NCBI RefSeq assembly: GCF_026239675.1 | Contig: NZ_JAPIVQ010000004.1 | Location: forward strand, 372,001 to 436,000 | DNA length: 64,000 nucleotides | DNA from: Pedobacter sp. PLR | GTDB taxonomy: Bacteria; Bacteroidota; Bacteroidia; Sphingobacteriales; Sphingobacteriaceae | Reading direction: 5' to 3' | Made by a program: the position numbers and the translations under genes | Shown here: piece after piece, positions 34,680 to 44,277 of the stretch | Layout of the letters: each line of letters begins with the position of its first letter | Position numbering within the stretch: the first letter of the stretch is position 1 | The notes under the pieces: model-generated | Told to the model about the DNA's origin: nothing | What the model saw: only the letters and a program-made list of their open reading frames with translations | Databases searched by the model: none

Positions 34680-37655
34680 ATGAAGAAGATTTACCTAATG
34701 TTTTTTATGGCATCAATGGAATTGCTGTATTGCAATGATATGTATGCTTCCTCTCTTACTGAACCCGGATATTATGCTCAGCAGAAATTAATAAAAGGGC
34801 AGGTAAAAGATCGCTTTGGCTCCCCTTTGCAAGGAGTTCTGGTACGTCTCAAAGATAGAGCGGGCAGTACCCAAACCGATGCCAAAGGTTATTATAGCCT
34901 GGAAGCAGATGTTAACGATGTGTTGATCTATGAATTAGAAGGATATGCTCAGCAGGAGCAAAAGGTTAAAGGGCGAAATATAGATGTATTTCTTCAGAAA
35001 AATGAGCTGGATGAATTCTACAACACTTTATATGGCAAACATAAATCTTCAACTTTTTCCGGATCAATAGCGGAGATCAAGGCAGAGGGGTTAACGACTA
35101 TCCCGGTTCCTAATGTCAGCAATACCTTAACAGGACGATTGAACGGACTGATTACTACGCAGTCAATTAATGATGGCGTTGACCGCTCTTTTTTTACCCT
35201 GAGAGGGAGAAGCCCGATTGTAGTTGTAGATGGAGCCGTTAGAGATATTGATGGGCTAACCACCAATGAGATAGAAAGTATCACCGTACTTAAAGACCCG
35301 GTGTCACTTGCGGCAATGGGGATGCGTAGTGCTGATGGGGTAGTGCTTGTGCGAACAAAAACTGGTTCTCCGGGCAGGCAAACGATCACCTTCTCCGCCC
35401 AGGGAGGAATGCAGGAATCTCTTCAGTTGCCTAAATACCTGGATGCCTACAACTATGCATTTTTGGCTAATGAAGCCTCAGCTAACGACAAGCGTCCTCA
35501 AATTTACAGTCCGGCAGATCTGGAAGCCTATAAGAATTCTTCAGATCCTTACCACCATCCTAATGTCGATTGGTACGACGCCACACTTAAACCCCGCTAT
35601 GGTTTTAATCGTGTTAACCTGAATGTTTCCGGTGGCGGTAAATCTGCCCGTTATTTTGTGGCCTTAGAAAACCAGAATCAAGGCGGTATCTTTAAAGAAG
35701 GAACCAATAATTTTAATACCAATAATACGGTAAACAAATACAACTTCAGGTCTAATGTAGATGTAGATATCGACCAGAATTTAAATATAGGTTTACGTTT
35801 GTCCGGGAAATATGAACAAGCAAATAGTCCGGGGGCAGGAATAGATGCAATACTTAGTCAGATCAGGCAGACACCGGTTAATGCTTATCCTATTTTTAAT
35901 CAGGATGGTTCATTATCAGGAAATTCATTATATAAAAAAAATATCTTCGGACAGCTTTACAGCACCGGGTTCACCCGTGATAACCGTCGTACCTTGTTGA
36001 TAGATGCCGATCTGAACCGGAAGCTGAATTTCATTACCGATGGCCTTTCTTTAACAGGTTCCATACATTATACTTCTTTTTATAACAATACTGTATTAAG
36101 GAACAGGTCTAATTATGCCGTGTTTCAACCTGTATACGATCCTGTAACACAAAAGGATACCTATTTACAGTTTGGTACTACTTCTGGTTATGCCAATGCA
36201 AATTCTTATGATAATAGCTTTTTCCGGAGGTTAAATTATGATTTTGGCTTTAAGTATAACCACAGTTTTTCGAAACATAATATTGATGCTTCCGTAAGAT
36301 ATACCTGGGACCAATATGATATAGGGACCTCACTTACCCATGCTTACCAGGGTCTTGTTGCCATAGCCTCGTATGATTATAATGAGAAATATTTTGCGGA
36401 TTTTTCCCTTAGCTATCAGGGAACTGAGCAATATCAGAAAGGTAGAAGATATGGGGCATTCCCGGCTGTATCTGCTGGATATAACCTGAGCAAAGAAGAA
36501 TTTCTAAAGAATAGTATTTTTGACCTCCTAAAATTGAAGGCTTCTGCCGGCCTGCTTGGTTTTGACAGGTCAGGTAATTATGCTTATCAATCTTATTACA
36601 ACACCTCAGGTAACGCCTATTATTTTGGAACTACTGCTACCGGTATGGCAGGCTGGAATGAGGCATCAATAGGGAATCCTGAGGTTACCTGGGAAAAAAC
36701 AAGGTCCTTCAATTCAGGTATTGAAGCCAGATTTTTGAAAAATAGCTTAGGGGTATCTATTGACTATTTCAACCAACGCAGATATGATGTCCTGCAACAA
36801 AGAGGTGCATCAAATCCAATACTCGGCGTTGCTTATCCTTTAGAAAATATTGGTGTCTACAACTATAGTGGTATTGAACTCGCGGCAGATTACAATAAAA
36901 CAATCGGCCAGGTAGAACTTACCTTGAAAGGAAATATGCAGCTTTCTAAAAGCAGGATAGTAAATATAGATGAACTGCCATCGAAATATGCTTATCAGCA
37001 ACGTACAGGTCAGCAAATAGGTCAGGTTTTCGGATATCAGGCCTCCGGGCTTTTCCAAAGTCAGGAAGAAATAGACCGTAGCCCTAAACAGTTTTCAAGT
37101 TTGTTACAGCCCGGCGATATCAAATACATTGATCAGAATGCTGACGGAATGATTAATGAAGATGACGCCACAACAATAGGCAGGAAGGGCGCTCCGGTTT
37201 ACTACGCAGGTTCTATCGGATTGAAATATAAGAATTTTGATTTTTTTGCACTGTTAAACGGGGTAGCTAATAAAGACTTTTATCTTGTAGGAAGTGATGC
37301 CTGGGAATTTCAGAACAATGGAAATGTTCAGCAATATCATTTAAATCGCTGGACTCCAGCTACTGCCACTACCGCTGATTATCCACGGTTAAGCTATGGA
37401 ACCAATACAAATAATCAAAGAGTTTCAACCTATTGGATCAAAAATGGCGGATATCTAAGGCTTAAAAATGTAGAATTAGGTTATACCCTTCCATCATCAG
37501 TCACACGCAAGGTAGGATTAGGTAATCTAAGGTTGTTTACTTCGGGCTTCAACCTCCTGACCGTTACGAAGCTTAAAGATCTGGATCCGGAATCTTTGTT
37601 CAATAATTACCCGCTTTATAGAAGTTATAACATTGGTTTGACTGCCAAATTCTAA
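34680..37655 (+). CDS. SusC/RagA-type TonB-linked transporter with divergent TonB-box region
   Basis: 991 aa. After the signal peptide comes a regulatory domain (IKGQVKDRFGSPLQGVLVRLKDR, then a DAKGYYSLEA segment), then the plug (VSNTLTGRLNGLITTQSIND, FTLRGRSPIVVVDGAVRDI, NEIESITVLKDPVSLAAMGMRSADGVVLVRTKTG) and a barrel ending RSYNIGLTAKF. Where the other two SusC proteins here have VVVGFGTQKKA or similar, this one reads LDEFYNTLYGKHKSSTFSG, so the TonB box is unrecognisable. It is shorter than its neighbours. It is paired with the SusD protein at 37667. Confidence 0.9.
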   Translation: MKKIYLMFFMASMELLYCNDMYASSLTEPGYYAQQKLIKGQVKDRFGSPLQGVLVRLKDRAGSTQTDAKGYYSLEADVNDVLIYELEGYAQQEQKVKGRNIDVFLQKNELDEFYNTLYGKHKSSTFSGSIAEIKAEGLTTIPVPNVSNTLTGRLNGLITTQSINDGVDRSFFTLRGRSPIVVVDGAVRDIDGLTTNEIESITVLKDPVSLAAMGMRSADGVVLVRTKTGSPGRQTITFSAQGGMQESLQLPKYLDAYNYAFLANEASANDKRPQIYSPADLEAYKNSSDPYHHPNVDWYDATLKPRYGFNRVNLNVSGGGKSARYFVALENQNQGGIFKEGTNNFNTNNTVNKYNFRSNVDVDIDQNLNIGLRLSGKYEQANSPGAGIDAILSQIRQTPVNAYPIFNQDGSLSGNSLYKKNIFGQLYSTGFTRDNRRTLLIDADLNRKLNFITDGLSLTGSIHYTSFYNNTVLRNRSNYAVFQPVYDPVTQKDTYLQFGTTSGYANANSYDNSFFRRLNYDFGFKYNHSFSKHNIDASVRYTWDQYDIGTSLTHAYQGLVAIASYDYNEKYFADFSLSYQGTEQYQKGRRYGAFPAVSAGYNLSKEEFLKNSIFDLLKLKASAGLLGFDRSGNYAYQSYYNTSGNAYYFGTTATGMAGWNEASIGNPEVTWEKTRSFNSGIEARFLKNSLGVSIDYFNQRRYDVLQQRGASNPILGVAYPLENIGVYNYSGIELAADYNKTIGQVELTLKGNMQLSKSRIVNIDELPSKYAYQQRTGQQIGQVFGYQASGLFQSQEEIDRSPKQFSSLLQPGDIKYIDQNADGMINEDDATTIGRKGAPVYYAGSIGLKYKNFDFFALLNGVANKDFYLVGSDAWEFQNNGNVQQYHLNRWTPATATTADYPRLSYGTNTNNQRVSTYWIKNGGYLRLKNVELGYTLPSSVTRKVGLGNLRLFTSGFNLLTVTKLKDLDPESLFNNYPLYRSYNIGLTAKF

Positions 37656-37666
37656 AGACGTAACAT

Positions 37667-39301
37667 ATGAAATTTTATAACCTATTAATCGCAATACCTT
37701 TTGTATTGCTCATCGCATCTTGTGAAAAAGATGTATTATCCCAGCTTCCGGTAGAACGCACTGAGCTTAGCGACATCTTTAATCCAAAAGATAAGCAAGG
37801 GACACTAATTGATGAATATTTAGCTGCTGTATATGCAGAGCTACCCAGAGGATTTAACCGGATTGGAACAAATTTACTCGATGCCGGAACAGACGATGCC
37901 TTAAGTGGTGATATTTCAGTAACCGGCGTCGATAAATACAAGATCGGACAATGGGGGCCTTCAGATTTACCTGAAAATCCATGGGCTTCCGGTTACAGTG
38001 CAATAAGACGGGTTAACGTGTTATTGGCGAATGTAGATAACTCAGGTATTGTAGATTCCAGAAAAGATGCATTTCGTTTCCAGGCAAGAGCATTGCGTGC
38101 TTTTTTTTATTTTGAAATGGTAAAGCGATGGGGCGGCGTTCCATTAATCGGAGATAAAGTGTTTGTCTTAAATGATAACCTACAGCTAGCCAGAAATACA
38201 AGGGCTGAATGTGTAGATTATATCGTGTCGGAATGTGAGTTCTTAAAAGATAAATTACCAGCTACGCTGACTACCGCCGACCTGGGCCGGGTTTCTAAAG
38301 GAGCAATGTTAGCACTTAAATCACGCATACTGTTGTATGATGCCAGTCCATTATATAATCCTTCCAATGATATCACCAGGTGGCAGACTGCGGCAAAAGC
38401 TGCTGATGACTTAATCAAATTGAATTTGTATGCTTTGGAAGCTAACTTTGGAACCTTATTTACCACTAGAAGTAACAAAGAGTTTATTCTTGCATATCAA
38501 CAAGCCGACAATTCAACAATTGAAAGTTTAAATGAGCCTCCCGGCTATATGCGTGGAGGGCAGGGGATAACCAATCCAACTCAAAATCTGGTAGATGCTT
38601 TTCCAATGTCGAATGGTAAGGCCATTGCTGAACCGGGTTCAGGATACAATCCTGCTGATCCTTACAAAAATCGAGATCCCAGATTTTATCTAAGCGTATT
38701 TCATAATGGTTTCTCCTGGCTTGGCAGCGCTGTCGAAACATTTGTCGGTGGTAAAAATAATACCCGGAATGGCATAGGAACCGGAACCAAGACAGGTTAT
38801 TATATGCGGAAGTTTATGACAACCAGTGGTTCTGCCGCCAGCTTTTCAAATGCAACACATAATTTTCCGATTTTCAGATATGCTGAAATACTCCTGAATT
38901 ATGCAGAAGCACAGAATGAGGTATTGGCTAGCCCTGATGCTTCGGTTTATAAGGTCATAAATGACATTAGGAAGCGGGCAGGCATTACCAGTGTTATCGC
39001 TATCGGATCAATGGATAAAGATCAAATGAGAAAGTTCATCAGAAATGAAAGACGTATTGAACTCGCATTTGAAGAGCATAGATTCTGGGATATCCGCAGG
39101 TGGAAAATTGCAGAGACCGTTTTGAATGGAACCCTAAAAGGGATGAGAATTACACTGAATCCCGACAAGTCCTTAACCTATGATCCCAATTTTGTAGTGC
39201 AGACGGTAACGTTTGATGCCGCTAAAATGTACCTCTATCCGGTGCCTTATATCGAATTGCGAAAGAATCAGGCACTTATTCAAAATCAAGGCTGGAATTA
39301 A
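37667..39301 (+). CDS. SusD-family substrate-binding lipoprotein
   Basis: 544 aa with a lipobox LIASC (Cys19). Family signatures are RFQARALRAFFYFEMVKRWGGVPLIGD near residues 140-165, RVSKGAMLALKSRILLYDASPLYNPS, FRYAEILLNYAEAQNEV and FIRNERRIELAFEEHRFWDIRRWKIAET, ending IQNQGWN. It is encoded 11 nt after the 34680 transporter and forms the first SusC/SusD pair of locus 2. Confidence 0.94.
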   Translation: MKFYNLLIAIPFVLLIASCEKDVLSQLPVERTELSDIFNPKDKQGTLIDEYLAAVYAELPRGFNRIGTNLLDAGTDDALSGDISVTGVDKYKIGQWGPSDLPENPWASGYSAIRRVNVLLANVDNSGIVDSRKDAFRFQARALRAFFYFEMVKRWGGVPLIGDKVFVLNDNLQLARNTRAECVDYIVSECEFLKDKLPATLTTADLGRVSKGAMLALKSRILLYDASPLYNPSNDITRWQTAAKAADDLIKLNLYALEANFGTLFTTRSNKEFILAYQQADNSTIESLNEPPGYMRGGQGITNPTQNLVDAFPMSNGKAIAEPGSGYNPADPYKNRDPRFYLSVFHNGFSWLGSAVETFVGGKNNTRNGIGTGTKTGYYMRKFMTTSGSAASFSNATHNFPIFRYAEILLNYAEAQNEVLASPDASVYKVINDIRKRAGITSVIAIGSMDKDQMRKFIRNERRIELAFEEHRFWDIRRWKIAETVLNGTLKGMRITLNPDKSLTYDPNFVVQTVTFDAAKMYLYPVPYIELRKNQALIQNQGWN

Positions 39302-39334
39302 GTTAGGTTATTAATTATTATTATATCATATATA

Positions 39335-42300
39335 ATGAAGAAGATATATATCATACTGGTTTGTATGCTAAGTGTACTACTTAGTGTTGCTCAAACCAGA
39401 TCTATTAGCGGAAAGGTCTCAGATCAGACCGGCCCAATCCCGGGAGTGAGCATTAAAGTGGAGGGAACCTCTATTGGATCTACAACGGATAATAAAGGAA
39501 TGTATGTGATGAAAGGAGTACCGGCAGAAGGTAAATTGGTATTCAGTGGTATTGGTTATAAAACTGTTGTTGAGAAACTGCAAGCCAAAAACGTATATAA
39601 TGTCCTGCTTGAGGAGAGTATAGAAGGATTGAATGAAGTGGTGGTGGTCGGCTTTGGGACACAGAAGAAAGCTACATTAACAGGATCTATTTCCAGCCTC
39701 GGTGGAAAGGAGCTGAAGCAGAGTCCTGTAGCAAACCTGACCAATGCTTTATCCGGTCGTTTACCAGGGCTTTTTGCCCAGCAGAATAGTGGACAACCCG
39801 GTAAAGATGAGTCTGCAATACAGATCAGGGGTGTCAGTACATACCGCTCAGGGACAGGACCTTTGTTAATTGTAGATGGTGTACAACAGGATAACATTGG
39901 TCAGATCGATATGAATGAAGTAGAAAATATTTCTATTTTAAAAGATGCCTCAGCTACTGCTGTTTATGGAATACGCGGTGCAAACGGGGTAATCATTGTG
40001 ACTACCAGACGTGGCCAGACAGGAGAAGCACAGGTTTCCGTTAGTAACCAAACCGGAATTCAGCAGTCAACCCGTTTACCAAAACTACTGGATGCTTATA
40101 ATTCACTGCTTTTGGTAAAGGAAAGCTATGTTAACGATGGCCAGGCTGCGAATTTCCCTTATACGGATAGCCAGCTTGAAGAATTTCGTTTGGGAACCAA
40201 TCCTTCCGTTTATCCGAATGTGAACTGGTATGATGAAGTAATGCGTCCTTATTCCTTGCAAACACAGTTTAATGCAAACGTTTCCGGTGGTACAGAAAAT
40301 GTAAAATATTTTGTATCCGCAGGGATGATGAATCAAAATGGCTTGTTTAAAGAGTTTAAACAAAGTGAAACAGATAACACCTACTACTTTAAACGTTATA
40401 ATTTTCGGTCTAACCTGGATATCAAAGTAAATAGCAATCTGGATATCGGAATTGATTTATCTTCGAGATTAGAAAACATCAATCAGCCGCATCCTGCAGA
40501 AGCAGGACGTTCAGTTTTTAATCAGTTGTTGCGTACAGGCTTTGCGCCTTATTCATTCCCGGTTTATAATCCTGATGGATCTTTTGCTGCGCCACCTCAA
40601 AGTGGTCAACATCCAAATATGGTTGCTCAGCTAACCTTAGCGGGTTACGACAGGAGTTACAATACGGTAATGACTTCTACAGTAAATGCGGTACATAAAC
40701 TTGATTTCTTATTGAAAGGATTGTCGGCAAGGGCAGCATTTGCTTTTAACAATACCCAGTATTCCCTAAAAAGTCTGTTTAGAAACGGATATCCTACTTA
40801 TAGGTATAATCCAACTAATGATACTTACAGTTTATTCAATGTCAGTTATCCTGTATTGAGACCTTATGAACTGGCCACAGGAAATCTTGCGCCAAAAGGC
40901 TCCACAAATCTTGAAGCCGCGCTAAATTACGCCAACCAGTTTGGGAAACATAATTTAACAGTCCTTGGACTCTATAATCAAAATACAAAGGTTTATGTGA
41001 ACGGTTCAGGAGTGCCGGACCCATCGCGTAAAATCAGTTATCTGGGTTGGGTTGGAAGGGCAACTTATAATTATGCCAGCCGTTACCTTGTAGAATTTAA
41101 CCTGGGTTATACCGGCTCAAATCAATTTAATGATCAAAGTAGATTTGGTCTTTTTCCGGCAGCCTCAGTGGGATGGGTTCTTTCTGAAGAGTCTTTTATA
41201 AAGGAGCATGTTAAATTCCTGGACTATTTTAAGATCAGAGGTTCTTATGGAATTGTAGGAAACGATAATGTTGGATTAGACCTGACCACCTACGCTTATT
41301 TAAGTACCTATGTGCCTTCCGGTAGTTATCAGTTTGGGGAGTCAAATACCACTTACAATGGATTGGCAGAAGGAAAATTGGGTAATAGCACCCTGACCTG
41401 GGAAAAGGAAAGAAAAGCCAATATTGGATTCGATGCACAATTATTTGGATCTAAAATGACTTTGACATTTGATTATTTCGATAATTACAGGTATGATATC
41501 ATCACCACTCGTGCAACAGTAGGGGATATCGTAGGAGTTAGCCTGCCGGAAGTAAACCTTGGGAAAGTAAGTAATAAAGGATTGGAGTTTGAGTTGGGGT
41601 ATAGCAGTAAAGTAGGGAAGGTAGGTTACTTTGTAAAGGGTAATATCGCTGTCGCCAGGAATAAGGTGCTATACAGAGATGAGGAACGTAAGAAATATCC
41701 CTGGTTACAATCAACCGGGCAATCTGTAGGACAACCTTTCGGTTGGACCTGGATTGGTTTTTATGAAAGCAAAGAGGACATCGCGAACAGTGCAGTCACT
41801 GCTTTTAATCCGCAGGTAGGCGATTTGAAATATGCTGACCTAAATGGAGATGGGATCATCAATGACGATGATAAAGGGCCTATTGGCTATCCTGTAATAC
41901 CAAATACAAGTTTTGGCCTTTCCGGAGGTTTTAACTATAAGGAATTTGATTTTAGCGTTCTATTTCAGGGGGCACTGAACAATAGTGTAAGGCCAACAGA
42001 TGAACTGGTTTATGAGAATATCGGGAACTTTCAGGAATTTCACCTGGGGCGCTGGACACCGGAAAATGCGGCTAATGCGACTTTTCCGAAACTACATCTT
42101 GCAAGTGGTGGCGCCAATAACAGGCCAACAACATCCACTTTCTGGCTTCGTTCGGGAAATTACCTCCGCTTAAAGAATTTTGAAATTGGCTATAGGATAG
42201 CACCTTCGGTACTTAAACGAATAGGGATAGGAAGTCTTCGTATTTATGCAAATGGGACAAACTTATTTACCTGGGATAGGATAAAACTCCTGGATCCAGA

Positions 42301-42373
42301 GTCGCCAAGCGGCCGTGGAGAGAATTACCCACAGCAAAAAATTTATAGTCTTGGATTAAATCTTAATTTTTAG
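39335..42373 (+). CDS. SusC/RagA-type TonB-linked transporter
   Basis: 1012 aa. Signal peptide, then the regulatory domain (SISGKVSDQTGPIPGVSIKVEG), a TonB box (LNEVVVVGFGTQKKATLTGSI), the plug (LTNALSGRLPGLFAQQNSGQPG, IQIRGVSTYRSGTGPLLIVDG, MNEVENISILKDASATAVYGIRGANGVIIVTTRRG) and a barrel closing with QKIYSLGLNLNF. It resembles the first locus transporter more than its immediate upstream neighbour, so the two locus 2 pairs are not a recent tandem duplication. Confidence 0.95.
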   Translation: MKKIYIILVCMLSVLLSVAQTRSISGKVSDQTGPIPGVSIKVEGTSIGSTTDNKGMYVMKGVPAEGKLVFSGIGYKTVVEKLQAKNVYNVLLEESIEGLNEVVVVGFGTQKKATLTGSISSLGGKELKQSPVANLTNALSGRLPGLFAQQNSGQPGKDESAIQIRGVSTYRSGTGPLLIVDGVQQDNIGQIDMNEVENISILKDASATAVYGIRGANGVIIVTTRRGQTGEAQVSVSNQTGIQQSTRLPKLLDAYNSLLLVKESYVNDGQAANFPYTDSQLEEFRLGTNPSVYPNVNWYDEVMRPYSLQTQFNANVSGGTENVKYFVSAGMMNQNGLFKEFKQSETDNTYYFKRYNFRSNLDIKVNSNLDIGIDLSSRLENINQPHPAEAGRSVFNQLLRTGFAPYSFPVYNPDGSFAAPPQSGQHPNMVAQLTLAGYDRSYNTVMTSTVNAVHKLDFLLKGLSARAAFAFNNTQYSLKSLFRNGYPTYRYNPTNDTYSLFNVSYPVLRPYELATGNLAPKGSTNLEAALNYANQFGKHNLTVLGLYNQNTKVYVNGSGVPDPSRKISYLGWVGRATYNYASRYLVEFNLGYTGSNQFNDQSRFGLFPAASVGWVLSEESFIKEHVKFLDYFKIRGSYGIVGNDNVGLDLTTYAYLSTYVPSGSYQFGESNTTYNGLAEGKLGNSTLTWEKERKANIGFDAQLFGSKMTLTFDYFDNYRYDIITTRATVGDIVGVSLPEVNLGKVSNKGLEFELGYSSKVGKVGYFVKGNIAVARNKVLYRDEERKKYPWLQSTGQSVGQPFGWTWIGFYESKEDIANSAVTAFNPQVGDLKYADLNGDGIINDDDKGPIGYPVIPNTSFGLSGGFNYKEFDFSVLFQGALNNSVRPTDELVYENIGNFQEFHLGRWTPENAANATFPKLHLASGGANNRPTTSTFWLRSGNYLRLKNFEIGYRIAPSVLKRIGIGSLRIYANGTNLFTWDRIKLLDPESPSGRGENYPQQKIYSLGLNLNF

Positions 42374-42379
42374 AAGGTC

Positions 42380-44113
42380 ATGAAATTATTAAAACGTATT
42401 GCATTAGTTGTATTGGCAATCAGCGGGCTATGGGGCTGCAAGAAGGAAAGCGTATTGTCAGGTGATACACAGTCCGATATTTTTGACAAAGATGTATGGA
42501 CAGATAGTGTGCGTACCACGCAGATATTAACTAGTATTTATGCGGACTTAGGCCCGGAAAGCTTCACCACACGGATAAATACCTCAAACTCTTTGTCTGA
42601 ATTTAGTGATGAATCCGACGAACGTTGGGCAACCACCACCACCACGCCTGCCGGAACTTTTCAAAAAGGGAACTATAGTTCCAGTTCTTTACCGGATCCC
42701 TTTAATAACACCTGGAAGAATTCTTACAAATCCATTAGAAAGGCTAATATATTCTTAAGTAGGGTAGATGAATCTCCATTGTCTGCCGCAACAAAGAAAA
42801 GAATGAAGGCAGAGGCCCGGTTTCTAAGGTCTTATTACTACCATATTCTGATGAAACACTATGGTGGTGTTCCCTTGATTGATCGTGTATTAACCATTGA
42901 CGAAGACTTTAATTTGCCGAGAAACAGTTATGAAGCCTGTGTAAATTACCTGGTCAGGGAACTGGAGGAGACAGCGGTTGATCTTCAGATGGAATATACA
43001 GGGACTGAAGCTCAGAACCTTGGAAGGATTACAAAAGGCGCTTGTCTGGCCTTAAAAGCCAGGGTATTATTGTTCGCAGCAAGCCCTTTATTTAATGGAG
43101 GCGCAGCTGATCCAAATCCTGTTTTCGGATACCCTTCCGAAGATAAGCAACGTTGGACTAAGGCTGCGGAGGCGGCCAAAGCGGTTATAGATTTAAATTA
43201 TTATAGTCTTGTGCAAGGTACAGGAGGAGATAACTCTACTGCAGAGGGATTTTATAATGTCTTTCTAAAACGTGTGAATCGTGAAATGATCTTTGCAAGA
43301 CTTGCCGGAAGTAACCGTACTTATGAAAGTTCGCATCTACCTTCAAGTGTCGGCGGAGCTTTCCATAATTCACCTAATGGAGATTATGTGGATACTTATC
43401 CGATGCGTAACGGGATGCCTATTGATGCTCCCGGATCAGGCTATAATCCACAGAATCCTTATGTAAACCGCGACCCCAGGTTTTATCGTTCCGTTATTTA
43501 TAACGGGGGATTATGGTTAAGCCCTGCTACAAATACCAAACAGCCAATATATACTTACCTTAATGCGCCTAATGATGGTTTTAGTATCCCTTTTATTGCC
43601 CCGGGAACTCAAACAGGTTATTATAATAGAAAAATGATGAGCGAAGATGTTACTGGTACAACCGGTGGGACCGAACATTTTTTTCCATTCTTAAGATATG
43701 CTGAAATATTGTTGAATTATGCGGAAGCTTTAAATGAATCCGGAAAAACCATGGAGGCATATGAACCAATGAGGGAAATCAGAGACAGGGCAGGTCTGAA
43801 TCCGGCAGCCTTGCCTTCCGGATTAACGATGGAGCAAATGCGAAAATTCATTAGAGATGAAAGGAGGATTGAACTGGCCTACGAGGATCACAGGTTCTGG
43901 GATATCCGTAGGTGGAAGATCGGTGCCAGTACATATGGAACTGTACTTAAAGGAATAAAGATCATCAAGATTGCAAATAATACTTATAGTTATGAAAAAG
44001 TTAATCTGGCAAAACCTGCTTCTGTATTTATAGAACCAAAAATGAACTTGTTGCCAATTCCTGCTACGCAAGTAAATATTTCTGATCAACTGATCCAGAA
44101 TCCCGGCTGGTAA
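42380..44113 (+). CDS. SusD-family substrate-binding lipoprotein
   Basis: 577 aa with a lipobox ISGLWGC (Cys20). Signatures include RFLRSYYYHILMKHYGGVPLIDRVL, RITKGACLALKARVLLFAASPLFNGG, FLRYAEILLNYAEALNESG and FIRDERRIELAYEDHRFWDIRRWKIGAST, ending IQNPGW. It begins 6 nt after the second SusC gene. The gene downstream is a sulfatase remnant. Confidence 0.94.
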   Translation: MKLLKRIALVVLAISGLWGCKKESVLSGDTQSDIFDKDVWTDSVRTTQILTSIYADLGPESFTTRINTSNSLSEFSDESDERWATTTTTPAGTFQKGNYSSSSLPDPFNNTWKNSYKSIRKANIFLSRVDESPLSAATKKRMKAEARFLRSYYYHILMKHYGGVPLIDRVLTIDEDFNLPRNSYEACVNYLVRELEETAVDLQMEYTGTEAQNLGRITKGACLALKARVLLFAASPLFNGGAADPNPVFGYPSEDKQRWTKAAEAAKAVIDLNYYSLVQGTGGDNSTAEGFYNVFLKRVNREMIFARLAGSNRTYESSHLPSSVGGAFHNSPNGDYVDTYPMRNGMPIDAPGSGYNPQNPYVNRDPRFYRSVIYNGGLWLSPATNTKQPIYTYLNAPNDGFSIPFIAPGTQTGYYNRKMMSEDVTGTTGGTEHFFPFLRYAEILLNYAEALNESGKTMEAYEPMREIRDRAGLNPAALPSGLTMEQMRKFIRDERRIELAYEDHRFWDIRRWKIGASTYGTVLKGIKIIKIANNTYSYEKVNLAKPASVFIEPKMNLLPIPATQVNISDQLIQNPGW

Positions 44114-44129
44114 AATTAAAATTGCAAAA

Positions 44130-44255
44130 ATGATTACAAAGAAAACAGCTGTCTTCTTCGTAATCATTTTTGCTAAATCAGCACCGGGACAAATAACTAA
44201 AGATAACCCAATGCATTTATCATTTGTGTGGATGATATGGGCTATGGTGATTTAA
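44130..44255 (+). pseudogene. Remnant of a deleted S1-type sulfatase gene
   Basis: From the ATG at 44130 the first codons give a secretory signal (MITKKTAVFFVIIFAKSAPG, then QITKDN). Near 44208-44215 the reading frame is lost, but one frame over codes for NAFIICVDDMGYGDL at 44210-44254. This is the N-terminal sulfatase motif whose Asp-Asp pair binds calcium. The gene stops immediately after it; the CxPSR active-site region and the remaining roughly 400 residues are missing. The next gene starts 24 nt later. This is best explained by an internal deletion plus a frameshift. It sits in line with the locus 2 operon. Confidence 0.8.
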
Positions 44256-44277
44256 CACTTTGAAAAATAAGAAGAAA

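Noticed and set aside
34680..42373. The two SusC/SusD pairs of locus 2 as a recent tandem duplication
   Set aside because: The transporters differ in TonB-box, plug and barrel sequences, and the second resembles the locus 1 protein more closely.
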